Shown: positions 53,690-63,109, numbered from the stretch's first letter. The stretch is 64,000 nucleotides of DNA from Alteribacillus sp041949975 (GCF_041949975.1 NZ_JBHFQG010000014.1:1-64000), one strand, 5' to 3'. Made by a program: numbers and translations. The notes: generated by a model not told the origin, from the letters alone.

Positions 53690-53880
53690 ACGGTGCTGTT
53701 AAATCAGGCAGGTCTCCTGGCTTCAGTATCTTTGCCATAATAGCCTTCCCGAACTTTGTCAGTGGCTGGTTACTATGACTCCTCTGTTACAGTGGCGGGA
53801 CCGCACCGGACTTTCACCGGACTTCCCTTTTAAATCTTAGAAATTTCTAAGATACCTGTTTCCGTTATATGGCTTTATTT
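53690..53880 (-). promoter_or_regulatory. cobalamin (B12) riboswitch upstream of metE
   Basis: The minus strand carries the B12 box AGCCAGGAGACCTGCC (53722-53707). Upstream are GGTCCCGCCACTGTAA and GGGAAGTCCGGTGAAAGTCC, the conserved core of cobalamin aptamers in the right order. With a terminator downstream, B12 binding would stop transcription before metE. The aptamer looks intact although the gene it controls is ruined. Confidence 0.95.
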
Positions 53881-53889
53881 TGTAGAAAA

Positions 53890-53919
53890 ACTATATATCT
53901 TGTTACGGGTTACTGTCAA
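53890..53919 (-). promoter_or_regulatory. promoter of the cobalamin riboswitch
   Basis: On the minus strand TTGACA (53919-53914), 18-nt spacer, TATAGT (53895-53890). Start point near 53883, just ahead of the aptamer. Confidence 0.75.
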
Positions 53920-53954
53920 GTATGTTTAAATATTAAGAGGAAAAGTTAAACCAT

Positions 53955-54557
53955 ATGTATGAGGTGAAAAATGTGTCTTTTGAACCGATAGATGCTGCCT
54001 TTTTTAATCAGCCAACCCTAGAAATGGCAAAAAGTCTTCTTGGCCAAATATTAGTCAAAGAAACAGAAAGAGGATTAGCGGCAGGACGAATTGTTGAAAC
54101 CGAAGCTTACATGGGACCCGATGACAGGGCCGCGCACAGTTATGGAAATAGAAGGACAAAACGAACAGAGGTGATGTTTGGTGCGCCTGGTCATGTGTAC
54201 ACGTATGAGATGCATACCCATTGTTTAGTTAATGTTGTATGTGAAAAACCCGGTATGCCCCAAGCTGTATTGATTAGAGCAGTAGCACCAGTAGAAGGTA
54301 TCGAGCTCATGTATGAGCGGAGGGGAAATAAAAAAGAAAAAGATTTAACAAATGGTCCAGGAAAACTAACAAAAGCACTTGGAATTATAAAAGCTGATTA
54401 TGGCAGGCGCTTTTATGAAAAGCCTTTATATATAGCAGAAGGCCAAGCTCCATCATCAATTACGAGCGGCCCTCGTATAGGAATCGATAATTCAGGAGAA
54501 GCCAAAGATTATCCATGGAGATTTTGGGAAACTGGTAATCCGTTTGTATCAAAATAA
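53955..54557 (+). CDS. alkyladenine (3-methyladenine) DNA glycosylase
   Basis: 200 residues, AAG/MPG family, removes alkylated purines for base-excision repair. LAKSLLG-like MAKSLLGQILVKE, catalytic Glu in IVETEAYMGPDDRAAHS, intercalating region GHVYTYEMHTHCLVNVV, and LTNGPGKLTKALGI are present. Length and motifs are standard. Start ATG 53955 is the first plausible one; GTG 53961 is possible. Single gene, divergent from the riboswitch. Confidence 0.93.
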   Translation: MYEVKNVSFEPIDAAFFNQPTLEMAKSLLGQILVKETERGLAAGRIVETEAYMGPDDRAAHSYGNRRTKRTEVMFGAPGHVYTYEMHTHCLVNVVCEKPGMPQAVLIRAVAPVEGIELMYERRGNKKEKDLTNGPGKLTKALGIIKADYGRRFYEKPLYIAEGQAPSSITSGPRIGIDNSGEAKDYPWRFWETGNPFVSK

Positions 54558-54667
54558 GCTTTTTACTCTTAATTCCAAACATCTCCTTTGACAATTAAAA
54601 AAGCCCCATGTATCCTAATAAAAAGTAGAATCCCTACTAAAACGATAAGCTATGAGGTGAATATATT

Positions 54668-55915
54668 ATGCAAGCCCATGTTCAGCCTGTTTCAGAACAA
54701 AAAGGGCCCGAAAAAAGCAGCAGCTCTTTAAAGCAGGCGCAAATGCCGCTTGTAATTGGAGGATTAATTGCTGCAGCGATACTGTTTATTTTTTTGTCAA
54801 TAACACAGGATATCGTGCAGCCAATACTGCTTATTATAGGCCTTTTATTAGGATACACTTTGTTCCATGCACGCTTTGGTTTTACTTCTGCTTTTAGACG
54901 ATTGATGTCAGTAGGCAACGGGCAGGCTCTGCGGTCGCATATGATAATGCTTGCTGTTGCCGTAACATTATTTGCACCTATTTTAGCGACTGGTTTCACT
55001 TTCTTTGGAGGAACGGCTGAAGGCTATGTTTCTCCAGTAGGAATTAGTCTTATAGTTGGTGCGTTTATGTTTGGAATTGGCATGCAGCTTGGAGGCGGCT
55101 GTGCTTCGGGAACACTGTATGCTGTCGGCGGCGGACGCTCCGTAATGTTTATTACTTTGCTCTTCTTTATTATAGGTGCCACTATTGGAGCTTATCATTT
55201 TGATTTTTGGACGAATGATCTGCCAGCCTTTGAGCCGGTTTCAATAGCGACGTCTACAGGACTTGGATATTTTGGAGCCTGGTTTGTTTCTATTATATTT
55301 TTCGGGGGCATTATTCTTGTTACACTTCGGATTGAAAAGAAAAAGAACCCGCCAAAAATGGCAGCTTTACCTTCAGCTAAGGGATGGAAACGGATTTTTA
55401 GAGGATCATGGCCATTATTTACTGCTGCCATCGTGCTCGCAGTTTTAAATGCTTTGACTTTAATGACTCGCGGGCAGCCGTGGGGAATTACGTCCGCATT
55501 TGCTCTTTGGGGATCAAAAGCTGCTGAAGCTGTTGGCATTGATGTATCAAGCTGGGGATATTGGCAGGCTAATGCAGACCAGCTGCAAGCTTCTATTTTT
55601 GCTGATTCTACAACAGTACTGAACTTCGGTGTTATTTTAGGAGCATTTCTTGCTTCTGCAGCTGGAGGTCTTTTCCGTTTTAACAACATTACTGGCAAAA
55701 ACGCAGCAGCCTCTGTCATTGGCGGATTAATGATGGGATATGGAGCCCGTCTGGCATTTGGTTGTAATATTGGTGCTTACTTTGGAGGAATTGCCTCCTT
55801 TAGCTTGCATGGTTATATCTGGGGCGTTCTTGCTCTGGCTGGAACATTTTTAGCTCTGTTCTTACGGCCGCTATTCGGCTTATCCGTCCCAAAATCTAAA
55901 GACTCGTTCTGTTAA
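54668..55915 (+). CDS. tsuA: YeeE/YedE-type thiosulfate transporter
   Basis: 415 residues, about nine to twelve helices. Two inverted halves each carry a conserved Cys motif: GMQLGGGCASGTLYAVGGG in the first and GARLAFGCNIGAYFGGI in the second. In TsuA these Cys residues relay thiosulfate. The N-terminus is a longer hydrophilic tail (1-25). Start ATG 54668 follows TGAGGTG. A sulfurtransferase partner gene is not adjacent. Other sulfur compounds could be carried. Confidence 0.88.
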   Translation: MQAHVQPVSEQKGPEKSSSSLKQAQMPLVIGGLIAAAILFIFLSITQDIVQPILLIIGLLLGYTLFHARFGFTSAFRRLMSVGNGQALRSHMIMLAVAVTLFAPILATGFTFFGGTAEGYVSPVGISLIVGAFMFGIGMQLGGGCASGTLYAVGGGRSVMFITLLFFIIGATIGAYHFDFWTNDLPAFEPVSIATSTGLGYFGAWFVSIIFFGGIILVTLRIEKKKNPPKMAALPSAKGWKRIFRGSWPLFTAAIVLAVLNALTLMTRGQPWGITSAFALWGSKAAEAVGIDVSSWGYWQANADQLQASIFADSTTVLNFGVILGAFLASAAGGLFRFNNITGKNAAASVIGGLMMGYGARLAFGCNIGAYFGGIASFSLHGYIWGVLALAGTFLALFLRPLFGLSVPKSKDSFC

Positions 55916-55920
55916 TATAA

Positions 55921-55968
55921 AAACAGCCTGAGGGTCACTTGAACTTGCCCTCAGGCTGTTTTTTTATA
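55921..55968. terminator. bidirectional terminator
   Basis: AAACAGCCTGAGGG and CCCTCAGGCTGTTT arms around a long loop, followed by TTTTTATAA. It serves the transporter gene and the convergent sirtuin gene. Confidence 0.9.
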
Positions 55969-56680
55969 ATAATTTGTTTGTTTCATTTAAAACATCACCT
56001 ATGCTTCTTTCTTGAATGACTAAATCGGCGTAATCATCTAGTTCGGTAGTAGTTTTATTAATGATAACAAGCTTTGCTCCGTTTTCTTTTGCTTCAGCTG
56101 GAAAAGCTGAAGCTGGTGCTACTGATAAACTTGAACCCAGCACAATAAATAAGTCGGCCTTGGCTGTTTCCTGCTGAGCAAACAATAATGCATTCTCTGG
56201 CAGCATTTCTCCAAATAGAACAACATTCGGACGAAAAAACCCACTGCACTTGGGGCAAGTTGTATTATTTTCCAAGTAGGCCTCGCTAGGTATTTGGTAA
56301 CCGCAATCATGACAGCGAAGCTCAGCAATAGATCCATGAAGCTCTGCCGTATTTCTGCTGCCGGCTTTAGAATGAAGGCCGTCAACATTTTGAGTAATAA
56401 GACTTTTCAGGATTCCGCGTTGTTCCCAATCTGCAAGTCTATAATGCCCGCTATTGGGTTTTACTTCCTCTAGAGCCTTTATTCTTGATTGGTAAAAAGA
56501 AAAGAATGCTTCCCGGTTATATTCCAATGCTTCGGTGCTAGCTAAAGCGATAGGATCGCGATCTTTCCATATGCCTTTGTTAGATCGAAAGTCAGGTAAC
56601 CCGCTTTCAGTGGACATTCCAGCACCTGTCATAACAATAGTGTAGTTCGCATTTTTCATCCAATCCGCAAGTTTTTCCAC
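55964..56680 (-). CDS. NAD-dependent protein deacylase (Sir2)
   Basis: 238 residues. The NAD fold has GAGMSTESGLPDFRS and TQNVDGLHSKAG; the catalytic His is in ELHGSI. The zinc knot is CHDCG...CPKC, and GSSLSVAPA closes the cofactor site. Class similar to B. subtilis SrtN. Removes acyl groups from lysines. In a cell with acetyl-CoA- and acyl-CoA-forming pathways it could counter protein acylation; this is general inference. Confidence 0.93.
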   Translation of the reverse strand: MEKLADWMKNANYTIVMTGAGMSTESGLPDFRSNKGIWKDRDPIALASTEALEYNREAFFSFYQSRIKALEEVKPNSGHYRLADWEQRGILKSLITQNVDGLHSKAGSRNTAELHGSIAELRCHDCGYQIPSEAYLENNTTCPKCSGFFRPNVVLFGEMLPENALLFAQQETAKADLFIVLGSSLSVAPASAFPAEAKENGAKLVIINKTTTELDDYADLVIQERSIGDVLNETNKLL

Positions 56681-56797
56681 CTTATCACCTCAAACTGCCC
56701 TCTGACTAGGAAGGCTGATATTGCCTTCCCAACTGTCTTCCCAAATAATTGTTTGTTGAATCATAAATTTCCATACCGAATCCTACTGATTAAAAAA

Positions 56798-56826
56798 ACA
56801 ACGCTGCTTATAACAGCGTTGTTATA
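56798..56826 (-). terminator. terminator of tRNA-Leu
   Basis: ACAACGCTG and CAGCGTTGT arms; on the minus strand seven T follow. It lies 48 bases after the tRNA 3' end. Confidence 0.85.
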
Positions 56827-56869
56827 TATAAATTATAATATTTAAAGGAATAAAAGGGAGAAAGTTTGG

Positions 56870-56955
56870 TGCGGTTGAGAGGATTCGAACCTCCAAGGGC
56901 GATAATGCCCACACGGACCTGAACCGTGCGCGTCTGCCAGTTCCGCCACAACCGC
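56870..56955 (-). tRNA. tRNA-Leu (anticodon CAG)
   Basis: 86 nt on the minus strand. Acceptor stem GCGGTTG/CAACCGC with discriminator A, anticodon arm CACGG-TTCAGGT-CCGTG giving anticodon CAG. A long variable arm (TGGGC...GCCC) is typical of leucine tRNAs, and the T arm is GGAGGTTCGAATCCTCT. CCA is not encoded (ACC follows). It has its own terminator and stands alone. Confidence 0.95.
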
Positions 56956-57045
56956 AAGACAAATTATATTATAAAATGAAAAGGAGGAAAGTTCAAGGGT
57001 ATTTCCTGAAATTTAACTAAAAATTTCATAATACAAATTGGTAAA

Positions 57046-57723
57046 ATGAACTCAGCATTGAAAATAAGAGAGAAAGTAGTGTACATACCTATGACATCAA
57101 CAAGCGGGGATCGATCGAAGATAGACATTACCTATGAAATTATTATGATTCTTTTAGCTGCTACCTCTGTGGGTACTTTATGGTATGACACAGGGGTTGA
57201 CAGCTACCTGATTTGGGGGACATGGGGAGTATTTTTCCTCGATTTTTTATATAGGCTGTTTACGAGCAGGAACAAATGGGAGTTTATAAAATCCAATCCA
57301 TTTATCGTTATTGCGGTTATACCGCTTGATGCCCTTTTTCAAATGGCAAGAGCAGCCAGGATCCTTCATTTACTGCGGCTGAAAACCATAACAAAGTATT
57401 ACACCATGCCGTTTATTCGATTTTTAAAACAGCAGAATATATCTCTTATTATATCTTTATCTTTTCTAATGCTGTTTATAGTCATTATTCCTCTTTATTA
57501 TTTAGAACCAGAAATAAATAGCTTTATAGAAGCATTTTGGAGCGGCCTGCTTTCTTTCATTTTCTTTGGCAGGTCTAATTTTGAACCGTCAACGATGGTG
57601 GGGAACATTGTCTTAGTGCTTCTTAGTATATTGGGAGTAGTGCTTTACGGCCTAGTAATCAGTACCATTTTTGATGTTAAAATATATTCAAGCGTTTTTA
57701 AAAAATTGGAAAAAACATTCTAA
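57046..57723 (+). CDS. ion-channel-like membrane protein with degenerate pore loop
   Basis: 225 residues. The layout resembles a voltage-gated cation channel: four short helices, an S4-like stretch ARAARILHLLRLK with spaced Arg, then two helices around a pore-like loop. Where K channels have TVGYG the loop reads FWSGLLSFIFFGRSNFEPSTMVG, so the selectivity filter is lost. The soluble end is short. The start is uncertain: ATG 57046 has a poor ribosome site, and GTG 57079 behind GAGAGAAAG is an alternative. Confidence 0.65.
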   Translation: MNSALKIREKVVYIPMTSTSGDRSKIDITYEIIMILLAATSVGTLWYDTGVDSYLIWGTWGVFFLDFLYRLFTSRNKWEFIKSNPFIVIAVIPLDALFQMARAARILHLLRLKTITKYYTMPFIRFLKQQNISLIISLSFLMLFIVIIPLYYLEPEINSFIEAFWSGLLSFIFFGRSNFEPSTMVGNIVLVLLSILGVVLYGLVISTIFDVKIYSSVFKKLEKTF

Positions 57724-57776
57724 AAAGTAAAGAAGACTCATAGGATGAGGTAAAACGGATAAAGGCAGGTATCAGC

Positions 57777-58004
57777 ATGAAAGAATTTACTCAGCGAAAG
57801 TTTTACTACCCTTATGTTAGTCCGTTTGATCCTTGTCCGCCCATCAGGGTAAAGTCATATGAAACACCCCCTGAACTTTATTTGGGCTTTCAACCGCCCG
57901 GCCTCCCGCAGTATAATCCCCAGCAGGCTTTATTTTGTGGGACGCTTTGGCCTGTATTATTTTCTCCGTATGAAAAATCTTATACCCGGGGGGATGAAAC
58001 ATGA
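57777..58004 (+). CDS. cotJA: spore coat protein CotJA
   Basis: 75 residues, rich in Pro and Tyr: YVSPFDPCPPIRVKSYETPPELYLGFQPPGLPQ (family hallmark, in part) and FCGTLWPVLFSPY. First of the cotJ genes; its end overlaps cotJB by 4 bp (ATGA). Expressed in the mother cell in B. subtilis. No clear sigma-E promoter was identified by eye. Confidence 0.93.
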   Translation: MKEFTQRKFYYPYVSPFDPCPPIRVKSYETPPELYLGFQPPGLPQYNPQQALFCGTLWPVLFSPYEKSYTRGDET

Positions 58005-58267
58005 GCCAAAAGCAGCTTCCAAAAGAATTCTATCCATTAATGGAGGAACTGCAGGCCGTTGATTTTGTATTAGTCGAGCTGACTTTATATTTGGATACAC
58101 ATCCAAATGACACAGCTGCTATTCAGCAATTTAACGAGATGGCGTATTACCGTCATCAGCTGGTGCCGCAAATCGAACAATACTACGGACCGCTTCAGCA
58201 ATTCGGAAACAGTTATAGTGGTTTTCCTTGGAACTGGAACCAATCACCATGGCCGTGGCAACTATAG
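58001..58267 (+). CDS. cotJB: spore coat protein CotJB
   Basis: 88 residues. EFYPLMEELQAVDFVLVELTLYLDTHPND is the CotJB signature region (in part). The C-terminus is rich in Trp, Asn and Pro (FPWNWNQSPWPW). Overlaps cotJA by 4 bp and precedes cotJC by 16 bp. Confidence 0.93.
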   Translation: MSQKQLPKEFYPLMEELQAVDFVLVELTLYLDTHPNDTAAIQQFNEMAYYRHQLVPQIEQYYGPLQQFGNSYSGFPWNWNQSPWPWQL

Positions 58268-58283
58268 AAGGGGGAGGCTGCTT

Positions 58284-58853
58284 ATGTGGATTTATGAAAA
58301 GAAACTGGAGTATCCAGTTCGAGTGAGTACATGTAATCCTATGCTGGCCAGATTTTTAATTGAGCAGTATGGCGGAGCGGATGGAGAACTTTCTGCTGCT
58401 CTTCGTTATTTAAATCAGCGTTATTCTATACCAGATGAAGTGATTGGTTTACTTACTGATATTGGAACAGAAGAATTGGCTCATTTAGAAATGATTGCAA
58501 CAATGGTATATAAACTGACAAAAGATGCTACCCCGGACCAAATGAAAGCAGCGGGACTTGGTGATCACTATGCAAACCATGATAATGCTCTTTATTATCA
58601 CAATGCATCCGGAGTGCCGTGGACCGCTGCTTATATCCAGGCAAAAGGGGATCCGATAGCGGATTTATATGAGGATATCGCGGCAGAAGAAAAAGCACGT
58701 GCAACATATCAATGGATTATTGACATGTCAGATGATCCCGACTTAAATGACGGTTTGAAATTTTTAAGAGAACGAGAGGTTGTTCATTCACAGCGCTTTC
58801 GGGAAGCAGTTGAAATATTAAAAGAAGAAAGAGATAAAAAGAAATTTTTCTAA
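58284..58853 (+). CDS. cotJC: spore coat protein CotJC (manganese-catalase family)
   Basis: 189 residues, start ATG 58284 behind GGGGGAGG. Helical-bundle manganese catalase fold with metal-binding Glu/His in GTEELAHLEMIATMVY and EDIAAEEKARATYQWI and REVVHSQRF. Last gene of the cotJ operon. May protect the spore from peroxide; in Bacillus it binds the coat. Confidence 0.94.
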   Translation: MWIYEKKLEYPVRVSTCNPMLARFLIEQYGGADGELSAALRYLNQRYSIPDEVIGLLTDIGTEELAHLEMIATMVYKLTKDATPDQMKAAGLGDHYANHDNALYYHNASGVPWTAAYIQAKGDPIADLYEDIAAEEKARATYQWIIDMSDDPDLNDGLKFLREREVVHSQRFREAVEILKEERDKKKFF

Positions 58854-58876
58854 TGAAAAAAAGCAGACAAATAAAT

Positions 58877-59555
58877 GAACTGCACCCCGTCAAGTAGACA
58901 ATAAAAATAATAAAAAGAATCTAAGCGGCTTTATCCCTGTATTCCATAGGGGTAAGGCCGTTTAATCGTTTTTGTAATCGTTCGTAATTATAAAAGTGCA
59001 TGTAGTCACAATAGCTTGTTTCAGCTCATCAAATGTATGAAACTTATGTAAATAATACTTCTCACACTTTAGAGTGCCCCAAAAAGATTCCATCGGTCCA
59101 TTATCAATGCATTTCCCTACCCGAGACATACTAGGCTTTATTTCTGCTTCTTGTCTTCCAGCAATCGTTTGTAGTCCTTCTTATTCTCTATACAATCTCT
59201 AGCTATAAAAACTCGTTCTTCTAATTTGGTTGTTCTTCCTTTGGTCATTGGACGATTCACTCTTTTCCCCGTGGTTTTCATCTCTTTTTAACCATTATAC
59301 TGCTTTATCCACTTTCGCAAAACCGACTGACTGGATATCCCGAAACGAATGGTAACCTCCGCCAGAGAATACTTCCCTGAGAGAGCCTGTGATTTTGCTT
59401 CTTTCGAATAAGGGGATCCAGCTTTTGGAAGATTGTAAGGCTTCGAGGCCAAGGTGATTATATTTTCTTCTCCAATCTTTGAAGGTGGATAAGCTAATCT
59501 GATAGTGTTCTATGATTTCTTTAATGGAAGAACGACCTTTGTCCAGGTTCTATAG
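58877..59555 (-). mobile_element. IS3-family (IS150-like) insertion sequence remnant
   Basis: Right end is near 58877: TGAACTGCACCCC, then GTCAAGTAGACA, typical of IS150-type termini. On the minus strand the end of the integrase gene is readable (SRVGKCIDNGPMESFWGTLK, catalytic Glu region, and RLNGLTPMEYR). Most of the DDE domain is deleted, and part of orfA remains (SIKEIIEHYQISLSTFKDWRRKYNHLG). Stops and shifts abound. The left part abuts the broken sugar dehydrogenase at about 59555, so the element probably inserted into that gene. Confidence 0.8.
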
Positions 59556-60314
59556 CATTTTTTTCATCAAGACCAGATGGACCATGTTCTGAGCTATATA
59601 AATTTTCGTTATCATCCCATATCAATCCCTGGGCCGTAAGAATAACATAAGAATCCTCAATTGGATTGTCTTCTGGAATGCTGCAGTCGAGTTCTAAACG
59701 AAGGATGCTTCCGGCAAGGTTTTCCGGCTGCTGTGCGTGTTTTCTTCTCTATTTGCGTCACCTGCTGTCGCATAAAGCATTCCTCTGGACCGATTTTCAA
59801 ACGGCCCCCATTATGGATTTCAGCACCTGGTATCTCCTCTAAAAGAACCTCTTGTTCTATCCAGCTGTTGTCTTCTTTTTTGATCTTCACGATCCGGTTA
59901 AAAAGATTATTATTATCACGATTATGATAAACATAAGCTTTTTGGTTGTCATCAAAATCTTCATCGAGGGCAAAACCGAGAAGTCTGCCTTCTCCTTCAC
60001 TGGCTGTCTCTTTTTCAAGCTCTATTTGCTGTCGGTTAACCTTTCCATCCTTTTCAATAAATGCAATATTTCCTTCCCTTTCCGTTACGAAAAACCATCC
60101 CCATAAGGCTGAATAGCCCAAGGTACTTAAGGTTTACGGCGATTGTTTCAACTTGAAAATCTTCATTTTCATCTACCTCAGCTTCTCTAGTAGCGTTGTC
60201 TGAATTCCGAGGAGGAGATTCACTTTCTTCCTTTTGGTTGGAAGAGTCATCTTCAAAAGTACAGCCCATAATAAGACCAGACAATGTTACGAGAAAAAAA
60301 CCTCTTCTCAACAT
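59556..60314 (-). pseudogene. PQQ-type aldose sugar dehydrogenase lipoprotein, broken and truncated
   Basis: Start ATG 60314: lipobox LIMGC and an acidic linker, then VETIAVNLK. A shift near 60120 leads to a second frame with FFVTEREGNIAFIEKDGKV and IPGAEIHNGGRLKIGPE. Later fragments recall LDCSIPEDNPIED and SSEHGPSG of the YliI/soluble-glucose-dehydrogenase beta-propeller. Large parts are missing and the 3' end is replaced by an IS3 remnant. Confidence 0.75.
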
Positions 60315-60438
60315 ATAACTTCCCATGGATGCCCCCCTTCCACTGTTCTAAGTTAATTGATAACTAATATATTCCCTAAAATCAACTGACTTAATCAATA
60401 TTGCAAATTTTTTACTTTTTTCTCTATTAGAACAGGGT

Positions 60439-60444
60439 TATAAT
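60439..60444 (+). promoter_or_regulatory. -10 box of recQ
   Basis: TATAAT 45 bp ahead of the recQ start. A -35 box at normal spacing is poor; TTTACT lies 22 bp upstream. Weak call. Confidence 0.4.
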
Positions 60445-60488
60445 ATATATCAGATTTTTAGGGATCGTATTATATCAGGAGGAAGTTC

Positions 60489-62252
60489 ATGATAGCAGAA
60501 GCGGAAAAACATTTGAAAGAATACTTTGGATATGACCGATTTCGTCCTGGACAAAAAAAAATTATAGAAAAAGTTACCGAACAGCAGCGCGTTTTAGGTG
60601 TGATGCCAACAGGAGGTGGAAAGTCGATATGTTATCAAATTCCGTCTCTTTTGTTAGATGGATTAACGGTAGTTATTTCCCCTCTGATTTCTTTAATGAA
60701 AGATCAGGTTGATGAGGTCAACGAGGCCGGGATTTCTGCAACTTACATAAATAGTTCTTTAACTTATAAAGAAACAGAGCAATGCATGAATGAACTGCAG
60801 AACGGAAAGTACCGCTTACTTTATTTAGCACCGGAAAGGTTAGAACATCAAGCTTTTTTAAACCAAATAAAAAAAGTTCCTATCTCTCTTATCGCAATTG
60901 ATGAAGCACACTGTCTTTCTCAATGGGGACACGATTTTCGTCCAAGTTATCTCACTATACCGCGTTTTTTAGAGTTTGCCGGTAGGCACATTTCGGTGCT
61001 TGCTCTTACAGCTACAGCAACTCCACAGGTTTCATCAGATATCAATAGAGCTCTTTCTATACCTGAGAACAATATTATTCATACCGGTTTCAAAAGAGAG
61101 AATTTAATCTTATCTGTTATAAAAGGGCAGGATCGTGACAGTTACCTCATCGATTACATCAAAAAACACCCTGACCAGTCAGGTATTGTTTACGCAGCAA
61201 CAAGAAAAGAAGTAGAACGGCTTCACCATAAGTTAGAAAACGAAAATATAAAAGCAGAAAAATACCATGGAGGAATGACTGCAGCGCAAAGAGAAGCCGG
61301 CCAGGAACGCTTCGTTTATGACGAGTCCAGTGTGATGGTGGCAACCACAGCTTTTGGAATGGGAATTAACAAATCAAACGTCCGCTATGTGCTGCATGCA
61401 CAGATGCCAAGAAATATTGAAGCTTATTACCAGGAGGCTGGAAGGGCTGGTAGAGATGGAGCAGCCAGTGACTGCATTTTGTTGTTTTCACCAAAAGACA
61501 TTCATACTCATCAATATTTAATTGAGCAATCTCGCTTAGAAGAATCTCGTAAAGAAATGGAATTCAATAAATTAAGACAAATGGTCAACTACTGTCACAC
61601 CGAAGATTGCCTGCAAAACTATATTTTGAGTTATTTTGGAGAAAAACCGCAGGAGAGTTGCGGGAAGTGTCTTCATTGCACCGATAATCGTTCATTAAAA
61701 GATGTAACGACTGAAGCTCAAATGGTTTTTTCCTGTGTGAAACGAATGAGGGAAAGATATGGAAAAACAATGGTAGCTCAAGTTCTAACCGGTTCATCCA
61801 ATCAAAAGCTCCGTCAACTAAAATTGCACACCTTATCAACATATGGTTTATTAAAAAATCAATCACAAAAAGACGTAAATGAGTTTATTGATTTTTTAAT
61901 TGCTCATCAATATCTTCAGTTAATGGAAGGAGCTTATCCAATTCTTAAGCTGACACAGCGTTCACTAGATGTCCTTAAAGGAAACCAAAAAGTTATGAAA
62001 AAAGAAACGTTAAGTGCGCAGCACGTCTCTAAAGAAGATCCATTATTCGAGGAAATGAGAAAAGAACGAGTGGCTATTGCTAAACAGCAGGGTATAGCAC
62101 CTTATATGGTATTTTCTGATCGTACATTAATGGATATATGCGCCTATCTTCCAGCCGATGAGTCACAAATGCTTCAGATAAAAGGGGTAGGAAAACAAAA
62201 ACTAGAATCATATGGGAAAACATTTTTAGAAATAGTGAAGCGTTATAAATAA
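60489..62252 (+). CDS. recQ: ATP-dependent DNA helicase RecQ
   Basis: 587 residues, 3'-5' helicase in recombination and repair. Motif 0 is FGYDRFRPGQ, Walker A MPTGGGKS, the DEAH box AIDEAHCLSQWGHDFRPSY, and motif VI QEAGRAGRDG. The zinc module CHTEDCLQNYILSYFG with CGKCLHC, the RQC winged helix (about 405-500) and a C-terminal HRDC domain (about 515-587) are all present. GAGGAAG precedes ATG 60489. Longer than the short RecS-type helicases of Bacillus. Confidence 0.95.
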   Translation: MIAEAEKHLKEYFGYDRFRPGQKKIIEKVTEQQRVLGVMPTGGGKSICYQIPSLLLDGLTVVISPLISLMKDQVDEVNEAGISATYINSSLTYKETEQCMNELQNGKYRLLYLAPERLEHQAFLNQIKKVPISLIAIDEAHCLSQWGHDFRPSYLTIPRFLEFAGRHISVLALTATATPQVSSDINRALSIPENNIIHTGFKRENLILSVIKGQDRDSYLIDYIKKHPDQSGIVYAATRKEVERLHHKLENENIKAEKYHGGMTAAQREAGQERFVYDESSVMVATTAFGMGINKSNVRYVLHAQMPRNIEAYYQEAGRAGRDGAASDCILLFSPKDIHTHQYLIEQSRLEESRKEMEFNKLRQMVNYCHTEDCLQNYILSYFGEKPQESCGKCLHCTDNRSLKDVTTEAQMVFSCVKRMRERYGKTMVAQVLTGSSNQKLRQLKLHTLSTYGLLKNQSQKDVNEFIDFLIAHQYLQLMEGAYPILKLTQRSLDVLKGNQKVMKKETLSAQHVSKEDPLFEEMRKERVAIAKQQGIAPYMVFSDRTLMDICAYLPADESQMLQIKGVGKQKLESYGKTFLEIVKRYK

Positions 62253-62293
62253 AGAAATTACGTTAAAGATTGTTGCAAAAAGGCGGGGTGTTC

Positions 62294-62924
62294 TTATTCG
62301 ATAGTGCTTTCTGTATGGATAACGCGAAAACCTCTTTTTTCTATATCTTTTTGAATATGAGAAAAAGCTTGAGGTGTAATCTCTTTTGGTAAGGTAACAA
62401 TCACTCTTCGTAAAAATTGTGTATGTGAATCTAGCGTAAGCAGACTGCGGATGCTGCAATATTTGTTGATGCATTCTATCAATCTTTTTAAAGCACCGTT
62501 ATAGTCATGGGAGGTAATAATAAGGGTATATTCTCCCTTGCTCGGTGCCCCATGAATCAGCTAACAAATTCATAATATTTGCATGGGTCAGTATACCAGC
62601 AAAATGGTTATTTTTATCTTTTACGACAAGATAGGGCAGACGTTGAATTTTAAAGAACGCTTTGTGAAATGGAAGTGTAGAGAGTTAGTACTTCTGTTTC
62701 ATCTCTAATAAAATCAAGAATAGGATCTTTGTTTGTATGTGTTCCTTCTGTTAAAGCTTCATAAAGATCAGATTTATACACATTTCCTACAAACGAATTG
62801 TTTTAATAACTGGTAAACATCGATAACCAGACACTTTAAATATTTTTAATGCTTCCATGATAGTGTAGTGAACGTCTAATGTGACTACTTTATCAGTGGG
62901 CAAAAGAAAGTTTTTCACCTGCAT
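62294..62924 (-). pseudogene. CBS-domain protein with C-terminal ACT-like domain, several frameshifts
   Basis: From ATG 62924 (GGAGTGG upstream) the frame reads MQVKNFLLPTDKVVTLDVHYTIMEALKIF (in part) and SGYRCLPVIK, the first CBS motif. After a shift it reads SFVGNVYKSDLYEALTEGTH, after another KIQRLPYLVVKDKNNHFAGIL. A G-run shift near 62545 leads to the end IECINKYCSIRSLLTLDSHTQFL and VIVTLPKEITPQAF. Such CBS-ACT proteins bind nucleotides. At least three lesions are present. Confidence 0.7.
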
Positions 62925-63109
62925 ACCATCTACCACTCCTGTTTTCTTTTCATTATGTTTAAATGCGTCTTTTTTTAACCTTTTCATTATATGAATCAAG
63001 ATAATTATTATGACGGTTTTTGTTTTTTAATCCTAGGAAAATTGAACTTATGTTTAAGGAAAAATGGTAAAATTAAGAATGATATATTGAAGCGGGAGGA
63101 AATTCAAAT

